Assembly (NCBI GenBank): GCA_029204225.1
Contig: CM055108.1
Span: forward strand, 16,832,222 to 16,896,221
Length of the DNA stretch: 64,000 bases
From: Diphasiastrum complanatum
Lineage: Eukaryota; Streptophyta; Lycopodiopsida; Lycopodiales; Lycopodiaceae
Reading direction: 5' to 3'
Below, piece after piece: positions 51,320 through 63,119 of this stretch (the stretch's first letter is position 1; each line of letters starts with the position of its first letter). A program made the position numbers and the translations under genes. Under the pieces are notes generated by a model, which was not told the origin of the DNA, ran no database searches, and saw only the letters and a program-made list of their open reading frames with translations.

Positions 51320-51910
51320 CACCTTTCCAAGGACTACCCGAAGAGACGGAAGAAGGGTGGCCACTCCTTTAAGGCACCAGGTAATTCTTCTATTTCTTGT
51401 ATTGATGTATCTTTTAAAGATGAAATAGTTTGTATGAATTGTAGTTTTAATACTGCGGTGTTTAGATCTCATGACCTCATTCACATGAGCGGCTTTGTAG
51501 GCAGCCAACCTGTGAGTATTCTTTTTTATGACGGTTCTACGCGTAATTTTATTAATGCTAAGTTGGTGCAGAAGCTGCAGCTGGCAACCGCACCAAGTGA
51601 CCACAAATACGTGGTTAATATGGCAGCTGGTGGGGAGCAGCAGGTCTGGAACCACTTTGTCCCCCACGTGCCGTTAGAAATTCAAGACTATGTAGATAAT
51701 TTGTCTTTTCATGTCATGAATCTAGATAAGGTGGATGTAATCCTAGGTAAAGAGTGGTTTTATGCTAGAAATGAGTCCTTAAAGAAAGACTATGTATCTC
51801 ATTGTATTTCTTTCTAACATAATGACTCTTGGGTTTGTCTTAAAGGCGATGAGCTTGATCTACCTTTTGTAACCACTCATGAAACAAATCAATGTATTTT
51901 GAACTGACAA
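51320..51910 (+). pseudogene. interrupted gypsy gag-protease (3' part)
   Basis: Continues the gag knuckle after the insertion: HLSKDYP, where the final Cys of the knuckle is Tyr. It then runs into a retropepsin-like region of about 120 codons: VSILFYDGSTRNFINAKLVQ and VDVILGKEWF. The DSG active site reads DGS. The frame stops at 51815-51817, and similarity fades by about 51900. RT and later regions are missing. Confidence 0.85.
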
Positions 51911-51949
51911 CCCGTAAGTTAATTGTGACTAAAGGGATTTGGGGCCCTT

Positions 51950-52344
51950 ATGTATACATGGTCATAATTAATGGTTGTAGGCCTAAACACTTGATGGTGG
52001 ATTGGTATGGGTCTATCAGTGAGTCATTGGAAAACTGGATGACGTGGCCCAGATAGGCTGGAGAGGTGTCCAGTGAGGTGTCACAGTGCACTACTAGTGG
52101 TGCATAGGCCTTGGAGGGTATAAGTATACCTATTGGGCTCTCACTAGTGTACGCTTGATATCATGGTCGGTGGTAGGATGTTGTTGGTGTGATGTCATAC
52201 TCCTCTTTATGATTGATCCATAGCTTGAAGGCTAGGTCCGTTCGATCTAGGTTTGGTTGGGTTGGTTTGTCCACCATCAGGTTCCCTTGTGTTGCTTGTG
52301 ATTGGCATGCTTAGAATAGGATCCTTGGATTGAGGACTTTATAT
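51950..52344 (+). repeat. possible copia LTR upstream of a PBS
   Basis: A TATA-like gggtataagtatacc lies at about 52116, and the segment adjoins an exact initiator-Met PBS. No CA end or matching LTR was seen, so the edges are uncertain. Confidence 0.4.
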
Positions 52345-52356
52345 TGGTATCAGAGC
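52345..52356 (+). promoter_or_regulatory. initiator-Met tRNA primer-binding site
   Basis: Exact TGGTATCAGAGC followed by a non-coding leader-like sequence. No gag follows within several kilobases. Confidence 0.75.
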
Positions 52357-53448
52357 CAATTCTGAGCACATTTTTGCCATTGATTGGTGTTCAAAAGAAA
52401 ATCTCAAATTGTGTGGGAGTTTTCCGTTGTGTGATATGGAATCTCGACACTGTTTTGAAAATCAGTGGAGTAGCAACAAATGGTGAAAGTTCAAATTCCT
52501 CTTCCCAAAAATCAGTTTTTTGAGATACAATCGGTGTTTAGGCACTTCATATTGGTTTTCATGAAGTAAATTTTTTCAATTCATTTGTGTTGTCGTTTAC
52601 TTCATTAGGGATGCTTTTTCGTTAGCAACTGCATCAATCAGTGGAAATGTTGGTTTTTATGGCTTTTTGTTCTTTTAGTAGTAATTTAGGTGGTTTTGTG
52701 GGCTGTCTTTTGTTTTTTATTGAGCCAGTTTTGGCTTGAATCAGTGAAAAGCAGGTAAAGAAGCACAACAAAGACTAATCACTGGTTGTGAGTGTTGGTG
52801 GCTTTTTACATTCTATCGGATTTACAGGTTTATGCTGTATTTTCCGACAAATTGATTGTGATTTGCAGGTTAATGTGAGCCAGTAAGGCCATTCTCTGAA
52901 TGGTGTGGATTACAAGAATGCCTATTCTGTGGCTAAGGAAAGGCAATCTGCAAATATGTGGTTTTGAGAAGATTTGGGCAGCATCTACCCTGCTTTCTAG
53001 CCAGAATGAAATCTAGTGTTTGTAAATCTGTAAAAAAAATTATTGCTTATGCATTTGGTAATACAAACGAAGGATTAAGCAAACTTAGCAACACCCTAAA
53101 GCATTTGTTACTGCAAAAATAGTAGTAGAATGGGATTTTTGCATGAAACTTGGCTTCTGAACTTCTATTTTCTGTTGAGAACAGCATAGAGTTCAGACTT
53201 TAGGAGGTTGTGGATGAAGCAGATCGCCCTCTCTGACATCCTAATTTGCAAGAAATAGCAAAAGAAATGCATGTATTGCGAAGCTGAAACTTTTGTTTCA
53301 AGAGAAATAAATATGAAAAAACAACTATAGGTGGCCTCCAGAGCCGCGCTCCTCTTGCACCATACAATGCGCCCTCCTGATGTCTACCTGTAGAAATCGA
53401 TTGCACAGTAAACAATGGAGGGATGGCGCACCACCATCCCTCGGACCA

Positions 53449-53449
53449 C

Positions 53450-53483
<34 letters not shown>
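53449..53483. repeat. short CT microsatellite
   Basis: CT repeat with one GT interruption. Confidence 0.9.
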
Positions 53484-53488
<5 letters not shown>

Positions 53489-53568
53489 CTCAGATCTTCG
53501 AACGCGCTGCTCAGGCTCCCTTGTTCTGTTCATGGGATGAGGCCTGAGGCTTAAGTTTATGGTGAGAA

Positions 53569-53591
53569 GGGGGGGGGGGGGGGGGGGGGGG
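53569..53591. repeat. G23 homopolymer
   Basis: Twenty-three consecutive G. It could form quadruplex structure; the exact length is error-prone in sequencing. Confidence 0.85.
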
Positions 53592-56104
53592 TGACACACC
53601 TTAAGTTTTCTTTTAGTTAAACTTAAGTTGGTGCCTGTGTAGGTGGAAAAGAGGAGGGGTTGCCTAGAGATTGTTACAAGTTTTTTCTTTTTTCCGTTTT
53701 TTTGTTTGTTGTTTTCCATAGGCTTTTTATAGTCATTAAGGATTGTAATTTTACGAAGGCAGTTAAGCTGGTGATGGAACGTAATGGTTTGAAAAATTGT
53801 ATGAATTAGATTTTGAGGCATACAATGGTTTTTTCCGCAAATTTATTGCACAGGATCCAATTTGCAAAATCATTGGTATAAACTAGATAGCAAAGTATCG
53901 TCCGTTAAAAAAACTACGTTTTTTAGGACATTGCTTTATCAGAAAGTTTATACAATGACTGCAACTGAATGTGGGATTTCGGTTTTCATATGCAAATGGA
54001 TGAATGAAATTCGGGTTAGGGGTGGCAAATGAAAATTTGCTCGGTGGAGGACGCAACCCATAGAACTGTGATTGGGCTGAATTCCTGGAGAAATTTTGTA
54101 AGGCTTTTTCACAATTGACAAATTGGATTTGCTTTAATTAACTGTTGGGCAATTGAAAATAGGAATTCTTGGATTTTTTTGAAGGTTTCCTTTTTTTTCG
54201 GAAATAGACACAACTAAAAAAGGCCCAAAGCCTAGATGGAAAAACTAAAATGGAACAAAAAAGTTGTTTCTTGTTGTGCTTGAAGCCATGGGCGTACCAA
54301 CAAGAACAAGAAAAAGCCGGTTCATTCTTTTCCATTTCTAAATCTGTCACTCAAGGCATAAATAATTTGATCCTTTCGATGATTGTAAAGATTGTGAAAA
54401 GAGGTGAAAGAAGGTCTCAAGTGGTAATTGTTTTATTGAAGTTGGAATTTGCAATTAAATCCCAAAAACTTCATATAATTGTACTATTTTTTTTGACACT
54501 TTGATCATGAAGTGGAGGGCCTTCGTGGCGGAAGAACCTGTGGTATGGGACGCAGGCAATTCCAAAATGAAGATCTGAAACTAACTGGATCAATTGACCA
54601 TGGTATGGCCATAAGTCTTAGTGATGCCAAATACTATTGGTCATAAAAAACGGGCGTTTTGTTGGAAATTTTAGATAGTGGTCATGACCCCTTTTTTGGA
54701 TATCTCAAATTTACAAAACTGGAAACCCGATAAGCTTTTTCTTTATAAAGAATATGCTGGTGAATCTCTTAACACAATAATTAACCCAATTTTTTGTGAT
54801 TTCTTGGAAGGTAGTTTTGATCACCCATTGACCTAACAATGTCACAGAAATGGTTAATGAAACTATTTTCTGAAATTGTTTTCTCTACTTGAATCTTCAA
54901 GAAATACTTTTCTGATTTACGGGTTAATTCTCATGCTTGGTAACCAAGAAGATCTTTGGTTTAGTCAATGTGTTGGGACAACATTGATATTTGCTTACAA
55001 TGATGCAACACTTCTTTTGGCTTTCAAGATTTTCTCGGATCTCTTCTTAGACTCTTCTCCTTGGAAAATCTCAAATTTTCTGCACCCCTTAAAAACTCGG
55101 ATATTTCTTGTTAAAAAGGAAAAAAAGTAGGAAGAAAAGAGAATTATCAAGGAGAAACATCGGTCAAAAATTGAGGGAGAAATCTGTTATATCGATGATG
55201 GACCTATTTCAGAAACGATAGGATATTTAGCTATTACAGAAATCCTTTATGGATTATAGTAGATATCTGGTTTGAAAATTTAAAGGGGAGAAATTTAGAA
55301 AGTACTCTTGCGGTAGAAAAGTGGCTGATAACAAGTCCGATTGATTTGTGTCAGAACTTGGAATTCTATTGCGAGATGAGAGTTTGTTGAAAATTGTTCC
55401 TTGCTGTATATAGTCAACTTGATCTTAGTTTGGACTGAGATCCGTGGGTTGATGCAAGGAAGGAAATTCATGCTAGCAATATATTCTTTTGAGTAGTCTC
55501 CGATTGAGATTTTGGATGTGAAATAGCACTCTTTGAGAAATATTCTCTCTTAGAGGATAACCAAGTTACGGGATTCTCGGTTAAGAAAGTGTTGTGTATA
55601 GATTAGGAGTTATCTGTAGAGATATGCTATGTAGTGAATCTTTGTGTGATCATTAAAATATTTTGTACAAACTTCTAATCCTGTGGATCTACAAATATTC
55701 CGTGAACTAAGTTTATTTGCATGCATAAACTAGTTGTTGGTACATAAGCATATTGATGAAAATTGTGTCTGAAACAATTTCTCGCTGGGATTGCTTATTG
55801 ACCTAGGATTGATTTAGAATCAGATTAAATGTGGTGTTTTGGAACAACACCTAGACATTGAAACATTTTCTAAATCCGATACAGCTAACCGAGTCAGAAG
55901 TGTTACTTCTAAGTTAGTGGTGGAAAATCAACAATATAATCTTACTTATGGATATTGTTGTTGAAATGCATTGCTTATAAGTCACGACATTTATGAGTCA
56001 ATTTGTATTCATTTACAGGTGGGTGTGCATGGAATACACGAAACTTTTTGGTTATTTCAACATTTCGCAAGGACAGAATCCAATCTAAGCTGCTGAGTTA
56101 GATA

Positions 56105-58743
56105 GTGGAATCCTTTTTGGAATTCTCTGGTCCCTCAGTTGTGCCATATGACTGGCATAGTTTCCTCCTTCGAGAACTAACCAACTCCATCAAACCCAAC
56201 AACTGTGAGCAAATCGCAGCAGGCCCCCTATTGTGTAACTTTGCCTGTGCACTTCTCGAGGCGAAGGTGCGTGGTTTCCAACGCTCATCCCTTTTGTCTA
56301 CCCTCATGCCACACACTAACCTTTATCCATCATCTCAGGCATCCACCTCCTCCCAACCTACAGTTATTAACACAACATCCAGTAAATGAATGTGTGGTGC
56401 TACCTCTACATCCACATCTCCACCTGCTACCCGAAGACGTCCCTCCACTACTGCAATAACCAATCCTTTAACCACCGCCACTTTTTCTTCCGTGCAACTC
56501 CCCACTCCGATTTCTATTGTCGCTACCTCTCTTCTTGTTTCATCCACATCTGTTTCTGTCTCCATCCCCATTTCTTTTGTTGATACCACTCCTATTTCTC
56601 TTCCAGTATCCACTACTCCATCCATCACCATCGCATCTTCCATCACTCCTACCGCCACCGTTGCTTCCATTCCATTCAACCCTTCTGATTCTCAATTGTC
56701 TCCCGACACTCTGGCATGGATGCAAGTCATCAATTTTTCACCCCCATGCTAGACACTTTTTGCTCCATCCTCACCTTCTTCCATACTCCACACCACCCTC
56801 CAAATCCCTACTATTCCTCCCATCCTCTCGTTCGGACAAACTGTCCTCACCCCTGTTTCCACAATTGCTTCTCAAACCCCACCCGCTTTGCCAACAAAGG
56901 TTGCCGAGGGTAACCAACCGTTGCTTGATGACGCATTTGTCCAAACAGTATTTGTACCATCACCAGATCAGGCTGATCCTACCGCCCCAGATGGCATCAG
57001 GTCCAATGAGAACCTCATAGAAGACAATGACGACGATACTCCACAAGTCGTCGAGGCCGATACAACACAAGCCCTTGCCAGTGCTAGTGTACCAGTTGCT
57101 CCCACAAATCTAACGACGACGTACCAAACTCTGGGGAAATACATCTTGGATGTGGTAGCGGCCAAAGCCATTCTGAAAAGCAGGGTACTACATCTGGCGA
57201 CGAGTAACACACAGTTGCGAGAAAACCTCACCAAGCTGTAGCAAGAGCTGATTTTGGCTAAACAACACGAACAAGCAGGGCACCAGAAGATTGACAAGCT
57301 GCAGCAGAAGGAGGAGGGCCTCAACAACTATATCCAAAGCCTCTCCGAAGCGCTGAAGAGGCATCCACGAAGGTGCGGGAGCTTCAATCTGGAGCGTCCC
57401 AATGGCATGCTCCCATCCAGACACAACTAAACCTTTTGGAAGCAGAGAATATGCGCCTAGGGACGGAGGTCAAAGCCATACAAGAAGAAAAGCTCGTCTG
57501 GTTAACTCCACCTGCACCGGACTCAAGGCCGTTTTCTCAATGAATCTTCTACGGCGTCAAGTGCAGGTTTATAGCCAAACCTTAAACAGCTACCAGACAG
57601 AGTTCAACAAATATCGGACAAGCGCAACGCACGAGCTCGCCCATGCCAAGCAAGCCCTCAAGGCTTGCCAGAAATTCATGGAAACGAAGGCCCAGCCCAC
57701 CCCCGTGGTAATTCCACCGCCACCTACTTTTGACATTGCACAAGCCAATACAAGCCAAGACGAGAGCCAACAAACAGCAGGGGGATTTCAATAAGATCAA
57801 TGTTTCGAGGGCCAGGACCAAGGGAAGAAGGATACGGCTGCTGAGACGGGAGACCAACGTCAAGGCGCAACTACCAGCCAAAGCCAAGCCACATCATCCA
57901 GAGGTTCGTGTACGATATCTGCCAGCTGGGCCTTCCAAAGAGCAAAGTCCGTGGAGGAAAAAATCAACGAATTTCTATCAAAGTATCCCCACGAGTCATG
58001 AAGAGGCGGTTGGCAGATATCATTTTCTGCTCAGACAATCAAGGGCAATGAACTGCAAGTATTACCCGCCCTCCAACCACAACCAGAGTGGCGTCAGTAG
58101 TTGTTTGAAAGAGACCCTACAGCCATCAGGGCCTATGTGATGAGTCCACAACAATTACGGGTGAACGTGCACTTCCTGCCATGTCCACGAAGATCCAAAT
58201 GGGCAGAATGCGGCACTCCTCTGGACAAAATCACACTGCAAAATTTTAATTGGCCGGTAATACCATCAGAATATGGGTGGACTACGGATGTAGACGTCAA
58301 AAGGGCTCTCACCGCGTTCGCCAACCATTATATCAATTGCCCTGATCCAACAGTCCTCGCAGTAGCCACTTACACCCGGGACTTGGAACATCTGATGGGG
58401 ATCGAAACTAAATGAGACAATTTTCTCCCATCCATATTCTTTGATGTTAATAAGGCGTTACCTTCAGACAAAATCGAAGATCAGCTACCAATAGCTCGTG
58501 TCTATTACCGAGCTGCGCTTTAGGGTGATCCATGGACACGCCGATTCCAAACATGGGTCGACCAAGATTGGCTGCGGGGAGCCCACAAGTCTCTTCACAC
58601 GCCAAAGGACTTGAAGAAATTGGACCGCCTCAACTTTATGGAGGACGTCACCACCTACCTCCTCCAGCAAAGGCGGGTGAAGAAAACTCTCTACTAAACC
58701 GGCAGAGTGCCGAGGGACCGACACTACTTCAGGCCGTGGGTCC
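56105..58743 (+). pseudogene. copy C of the unrecognised (N/K)WP(V/L)IP family, most complete copy
   Basis: One frame runs from 56105 to beyond 57241 with stops only at 56387-56389, 56750-56752 and 57239-57241. It has a head (GPSVVPYDWHSFLLRELTNS), a long Ser/Thr/Pro-rich part, then DPTAPDG with LIEDNDDD, then a Gln/Glu/Lys-rich coiled coil (QTLGKYI... and, past a frameshift, LNLLEAENMRLGTEVKAI and VQVYSQTLNSYQTEFNKY). In other frames follow QPQPEWRQ, NFNWPVIPSEYGW, VYYRAAL and DRLNFMEDVTTYLLQQRRVK. It ends at an LTR. I recognise no family. The product would be about 850 residues. The 3' LTR suggests an element-encoded structural (gag-like) or accessory protein; this is inference. Confidence 0.6.
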
Positions 58744-59397
58744 TATTGGGGCTATTCCCAACAAAGTGTAAATAAATAAAATCATCCAATAAAATGTGTT
58801 GCGAGGGCATGACATCCTGCGCGCGTAAGCCCATGGCCCAATGAGCATGCAAGTAAAGTTGTAAATAAAAAAAACTTTATTTGGGTCTTGAAATTAAAAT
58901 AAAACTAGAGGCCCAAAGTCATTTTTAAACTTAGAGATTACTTTTTAGAGTTGGGTCCGAATTGGGACTCGCATGAATCTTGTGATTACCAATGTACTTA
59001 TTGTGGACCCTTGGATCAAGTTGGGTCCAAGATGAATGGATAGGATCATTTGGAATATTAGCCAATAGGATTGAGAAAGGGGCAAGGGCCTTCCCCATCC
59101 ATAAAAAGACACCATTTGTGTCATATTTTCATGCCTAATGAGGAGGAGGAAACTCTACCATTTTGGAGAGAAGTATTCTCATATGCTATTCACTACTTGC
59201 GAATGCTCTTTTGTGTCTTGCTTTTGCTTCCTAATTTTCATGTTTTTGGTTTCATTAGTTAATGTTTCTCCATTAGCATGCATAATGAGAAAGTGAGCTA
59301 ACCTCTCCTCTCACTCTCTTTCTTTCCCTCTTGTTCTACTTCTTCTATCTATCTAATTCTCTCTCGTCCAAAGTTGTTCTTGTGGCTATCACCTCCT
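58744..59397 (+). repeat. LTR following copy C
   Basis: Begins TATTGGGGCTATTCCC where the copy at 36826 has TGTTGGGGGTATTCCC. The two match through a shared TATA region (ccataaaaagacacc at about 59099) to the ctccattagca.gcataa segment. It is shorter on the right, where copy D begins on the opposite strand. Confidence 0.78.
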
Positions 59398-59971
59398 CTA
59401 GACAAATGTGCCCATGATTTGGTAGGCCATTGAAAGGTCCATGGGACCAGCCAGTATGGTGGTGCTAGTTGGGGCTTGGTGGGATGTAGCTCGGACAATC
59501 TGCACTGTGTTATCATCGTCTTCGATTAGCTTTTCAAGTGGTAACATGCCGTCAGGTGCAGTGGGGTCAACATGATCAAGTGATGCTCCATAAGTTGTCT
59601 TCACAAATGAGTCATTAGGCAACAGTTGGTCGCCCTCGGTAGCTTTCAAAGGTGAGGTGGGTGGTGTGATAGAGGTGGTTTGGAGAGGTGTAAGAATAGA
59701 TTTCTCAAATGCGGGGATGATAGGAAAAGTGGAGAATTGAAGGATGGTTTGGAGGATGGATGGAGATGTGGGAGGTGAGGGGCCTTTTTGAGGCGGCGTG
59801 AGATTGAGAAGATTCATCCAATCCAATGTATTGGTAGAGATTTGTGAATTCAGAGGGTTGATGTGGAAGAGTGTGTGTGCTTGAAGTAGAGACAGGGGGT
59901 ATGGATGTTGTGGGTATTTCTTGCACAATAATAAACAAGTGGGTCCCACCACTTAAAATACTGTTGGCCAA
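59398..59971 (-). pseudogene. copy D of the unrecognised family, N-terminal part
   Basis: A 184-codon minus-strand frame matches copy C from the Ser/Pro-rich part (STNTLDWMNLLNLTPP against SPDTLAWMQVINFSPP) through EGDQLLPNDSFV, VDPTAPDG and LIEDDDN to YQIMGTFV. It stops exactly at the right edge of the neighbouring LTR, and its N-terminal head is absent or shifted. It contains no stop over the matched stretch, where copy C has one, so each copy decayed separately. Confidence 0.7.
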
Positions 59972-59994
59972 GCCTTAACTAGTGGGTCCCGCCA

Positions 59995-60391
59995 TAGTAC
60001 AATAGCGTACAATAGAATAATAAGTGTGAGGGCACTGGCATCCTGCGTGTGTAAGCCCAACCCAATGAGCACAAGTAGCAAGTTGTAATTCCTAGGAATA
60101 AGAGACTAGGGGCTTAAAACTCTAAAATGACATTAGAGGCCCTAAGTCAAGCTGTAAATAAAAAAGCTAAAAGGGCCCAACTTAGAACTCACATGAATCA
60201 TGTGAGTGCCATTGTGCTTTCTTAGTTCCATTAGATTTAAATCGTGTTTATTTTGAAGGCTTGGATTAGAATCGTTGTCCCAATGAAGTGGCCAATGAGA
60301 ATGAAGGAGGCTCACCTCTAAAATCTATACGAGAGAGCCATTTCCTTTGTATTGTATCTCCATCCATCTCCTCTTAATAAAACTTTCTTGG

Positions 60392-60395
<4 letters not shown>
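59995..60395 (+). repeat. diverged LTR copy of the same family
   Basis: Shares gagggca..gcatcctgcg, gtaagccca..cccaatgagca, the agaggccc.aagtca phrase and cacatgaatc.tgtg with the LTRs at 36.8 and 58.7 kb, but with many changes. It is followed by a CT array. Confidence 0.65.

Positions 60396-60459
<64 letters not shown>
60396..60459. repeat. (CT)n microsatellite, 64 bases
   Basis: Pure CT array immediately downstream of the diverged LTR segment. Confidence 0.96.
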
Positions 60460-60463
<4 letters not shown>

Positions 60464-60479
60464 CCCCCTACGTTGGGAT

Positions 60480-60927
60480 AGAATAGCTTTGGGTAGGCTT
60501 TGGAGATATAAACTATCATTTCTAGATCATAAAGATAGAAGAGACTAGACAGAATTTCTGTAAGAGATAGAGAGAGAGAGACGTAGCGAGTAGAGCCAAA
60601 AAAAAAAACTACTAGAAACTAAAGAGCTGTGCATGAAAGTCTGCCAACGAGCAGAACACAGTGAAAGAGTAGAGTGTCATTCCACCAACGAGCGAGACAC
60701 TGACGATCTCGCTCTAAAATTAAACTGATAATACAGTCGCTCTATTTTTGTGCATCTCCTTGTCTTGTGCTGTATGTCTTGATTGCTAGAATGAAATGTG
60801 TTTTGTGATGTGCAGTCGCGTGTCTAGGTTCCTATGAAGCTTCCACGCAAAAGAAAATTTAAAGACACAAAATCATTCGTGAATATGAAAATGAAAACAA
60901 AAAAGAAACAGTTTCGCTTTCGCGACA
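60480..60927 (+). repeat. LTR related to the one at 24.45-24.89 kb, opposite orientation
   Basis: Shares gatataaacta..., gaaagtctgccaacgagcag, ccaacgagcgagaca and the terminal CGCGACA with the reverse complement of 24454-24890. No PBS follows (next bases ctaaacagg), so it is a solo or truncated LTR. Confidence 0.82.
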
Positions 60928-61837
60928 CTAAACAGGTTTGCGATGTCTCCCTCACCAAGTCTCCTAATAGAACCATTTGATCTACTCTCTTTATGAAGAC
61001 ATGTGACTCCACTTGTTGCAAAAAATACTTTCTATGGACTCATTACAAAAAAATGTAGAAGAACCATCTCCTTCGTGAATGCACCTAGCAACATCTTTTT
61101 TCATATGATCAAAGAAATTATTAGCAACAACCTTTACTAAGGAAGACCCTTCACCACCTCCATTGATGCATTGAGTTCTTTCCTTACCTTTTGCATGCTT
61201 GCACTTGTTATGAAGAGCCTTTGAAGAACCATCATTATTCTCATAGCTAGCCAAGTTAGCACAAAGATGAAGATGTGATGGGCTCCACCACATTTTGCAC
61301 ATGTCGAAAAGGGGAGAAGAGTCTAAAAATTGACAAGGTCGCAAAGTGAAGGGTGGCCCTCCACCACTATCTATAAAAAGACCCATAATCTTGATGAAAA
61401 ACATGTCATGAGAGAGTGAAACTATCTTACTCATAGGTGGTTATGTTGTTGCCTTGGCTTGTTGAGATCATTTTGTATTGTGATGGTTCTTGTAGCTCTG
61501 ATATTCTGGAGTTCTGTGTGGTAATGAGTTATACTGAAAAGCCATGCTTATGTGTTGTTTTGTTGAAATTCTGCTGGCCCCAACAGTTAAAATAACAATG
61601 ATCGACTTATACAGTGCTTTCTTATTTCGACGACACCGTGTGTGCTTAGTTCTAGAATTATCGGGCCGTCTTTCTTTTACGAGCCTTTTGAGTGCATTTA
61701 AGCAACTTATCTTTGTACTTACTTATCGGTTGAATATACAGTTTGTGGAGAGAAATTTTGTTGTCTTGTCTTGTTGCACTTGACGTTGTGCTGTGGTGAT
61801 TGATCTGGTCGGGTGTTTAAACTGTGTTTTCTTAACT
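60928..61837 (+). repeat. probable LTR of the right-end copia element
   Basis: A TATA box (ctataaaaagaccc) lies at 61371 and the segment ends at an initiator-Met PBS. The 5' edge is unknown and the 3' end lacks a clear CA. The 147-codon minus-strand frame inside (60991-61434) shows no domain. Confidence 0.5.
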
Positions 61838-61849
61838 TGGTATCAGAGC
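61838..61849 (+). promoter_or_regulatory. initiator-Met tRNA primer-binding site
   Basis: Exact TGGTATCAGAGC followed by a leader-like stretch. Confidence 0.88.
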
Positions 61850-63115
61850 CCTTGCTGGCTTGGATCACCGGACAAGAACAGAGAGCTGCGAATTCACGAC
61901 GGTTTGTTGGCTAGGAAGCACAAAACCGAGTATGTGGAGATTCGTGGAATAGCTCAAAACTGTAAGAAGATTCAGAGGCAGGGGATTGTCAGCTGAATCA
62001 GAGGGCAAGCAAAGATTGAAGCTGGAAAATCTTGTGAAGGGTTGCTTAGTGTTTGTGATTGGTTTGAAACCAATTGAACACCGTTTGAAGAGCGGTTTGG
62101 AGCAAAATATTGTCTACTGTAGGGCTACCTCAGAGGGATAGGTAGCTACTCAGATAGATTCTCAAGAAGATCAGATAAAGTCCAAAATTGTCTTCTTCTT
62201 AGACAACTGGGATTTCAAGAAGGGAAAATCATTTCTCTCTCAATATAAGTCAGTTTTTTGAGCTGTAAAGTATTGAAGGTGGGCGCCCTAGCAGCGCGAT
62301 CCTGATTGTAAGAAGCCGTGGGCGGCCGTGAAGCGTTAGAGGAGATAGAGTGATCAACAGGGCGGCTATCGCCGGAAATCAATGTGAAGAAGCGTGAAGA
62401 TGACATGAGAGAGATCACGAATCAACTGCGCGGCCAGTCCAAATAGGCCTGTAGCGGTTGCAGGTGTGTTTTGTATGGAGAGAGCGTTATTCGATGCACA
62501 TAGTCATGGACATTCGTTGATCGACCTCCACAGTAGTTCGATGGTCAGGATCGGACAACTGAGGACTAATGCGAGCCATTCGATGTAGAAGAGCCATTGA
62601 TGGCTAGTGAAAAGGCCTGAAGGGGTCTGAAGTGCAAAGTGCATTGCAACTTCATGAAAAATCTTCAAACTAAAATAATTGTTGGGTCCCAAGTTTTTTT
62701 GAAGGGTGAAGTTTCTTCACACTGAAAAAACAGTTCAAAAACCCAAATTGCCCTTATTTTCACCTCCTTTAGCCTATTTTGGCCGAACGAAAGGCTATGG
62801 CCTCCAAACGAAGGGCACCCTGACTTTACTTGCAAGTACGGTACACCAAAACAGAGTGATTGCCGCGGAGAAAGTGTTCGGAGCATGCCAGAAGTGATTT
62901 CATCATTCCATTGGGCAGGTAGTTGGGAGTTGGTGACGAGAAGCATTTCGGAAAGCGACGCCAGTTTGGCTTTAAATATGGCGAAAGAGCGGCGGGTGGC
63001 CTGTGCCAAAAATTGCAGGTCATTATTTGTGATTTTTGACATCACGGTTGGCTTTGACATACACTTTATAGCCTACAGGTGGAGTTTCAAGCAGTTTGGA
63101 GATGGCAAACATCAA
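61850..63115 (+). other. leader or deleted internal region of the right-end copia
   Basis: No gag, protease or integrase could be read between the PBS and the RT region that starts near 63120. If both belong to one element, its gag-integrase part is deleted or replaced. Confidence 0.4.
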
Positions 63116-63119
63116 TGAG

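Larger units (their letters stand above)
52357..56100. other. no gene supported; unassigned, partly TE-like
   Basis: AT-rich sequence with a CT tract, a 23-base G run and no clear domain. A frame at 54876-55130 has a segment faintly like LINE RT (TTLIFAYNDATLLLAFKIF), but with no second motif I do not call it. Confidence 0.35.

Noticed and set aside
53384-53821. 145-codon minus-strand frame
   Set aside because: Crosses the CT tract and the G23 run (poly-Pro), so it is an artefact.
54876-55130. Possible LINE reverse transcriptase
   Set aside because: Only one weak motif-like stretch; no endonuclease or second RT motif nearby.
60991-61434. 147-codon minus-strand frame
   Set aside because: Lies antisense in a presumed LTR with a TATA box on the other strand; no domain.
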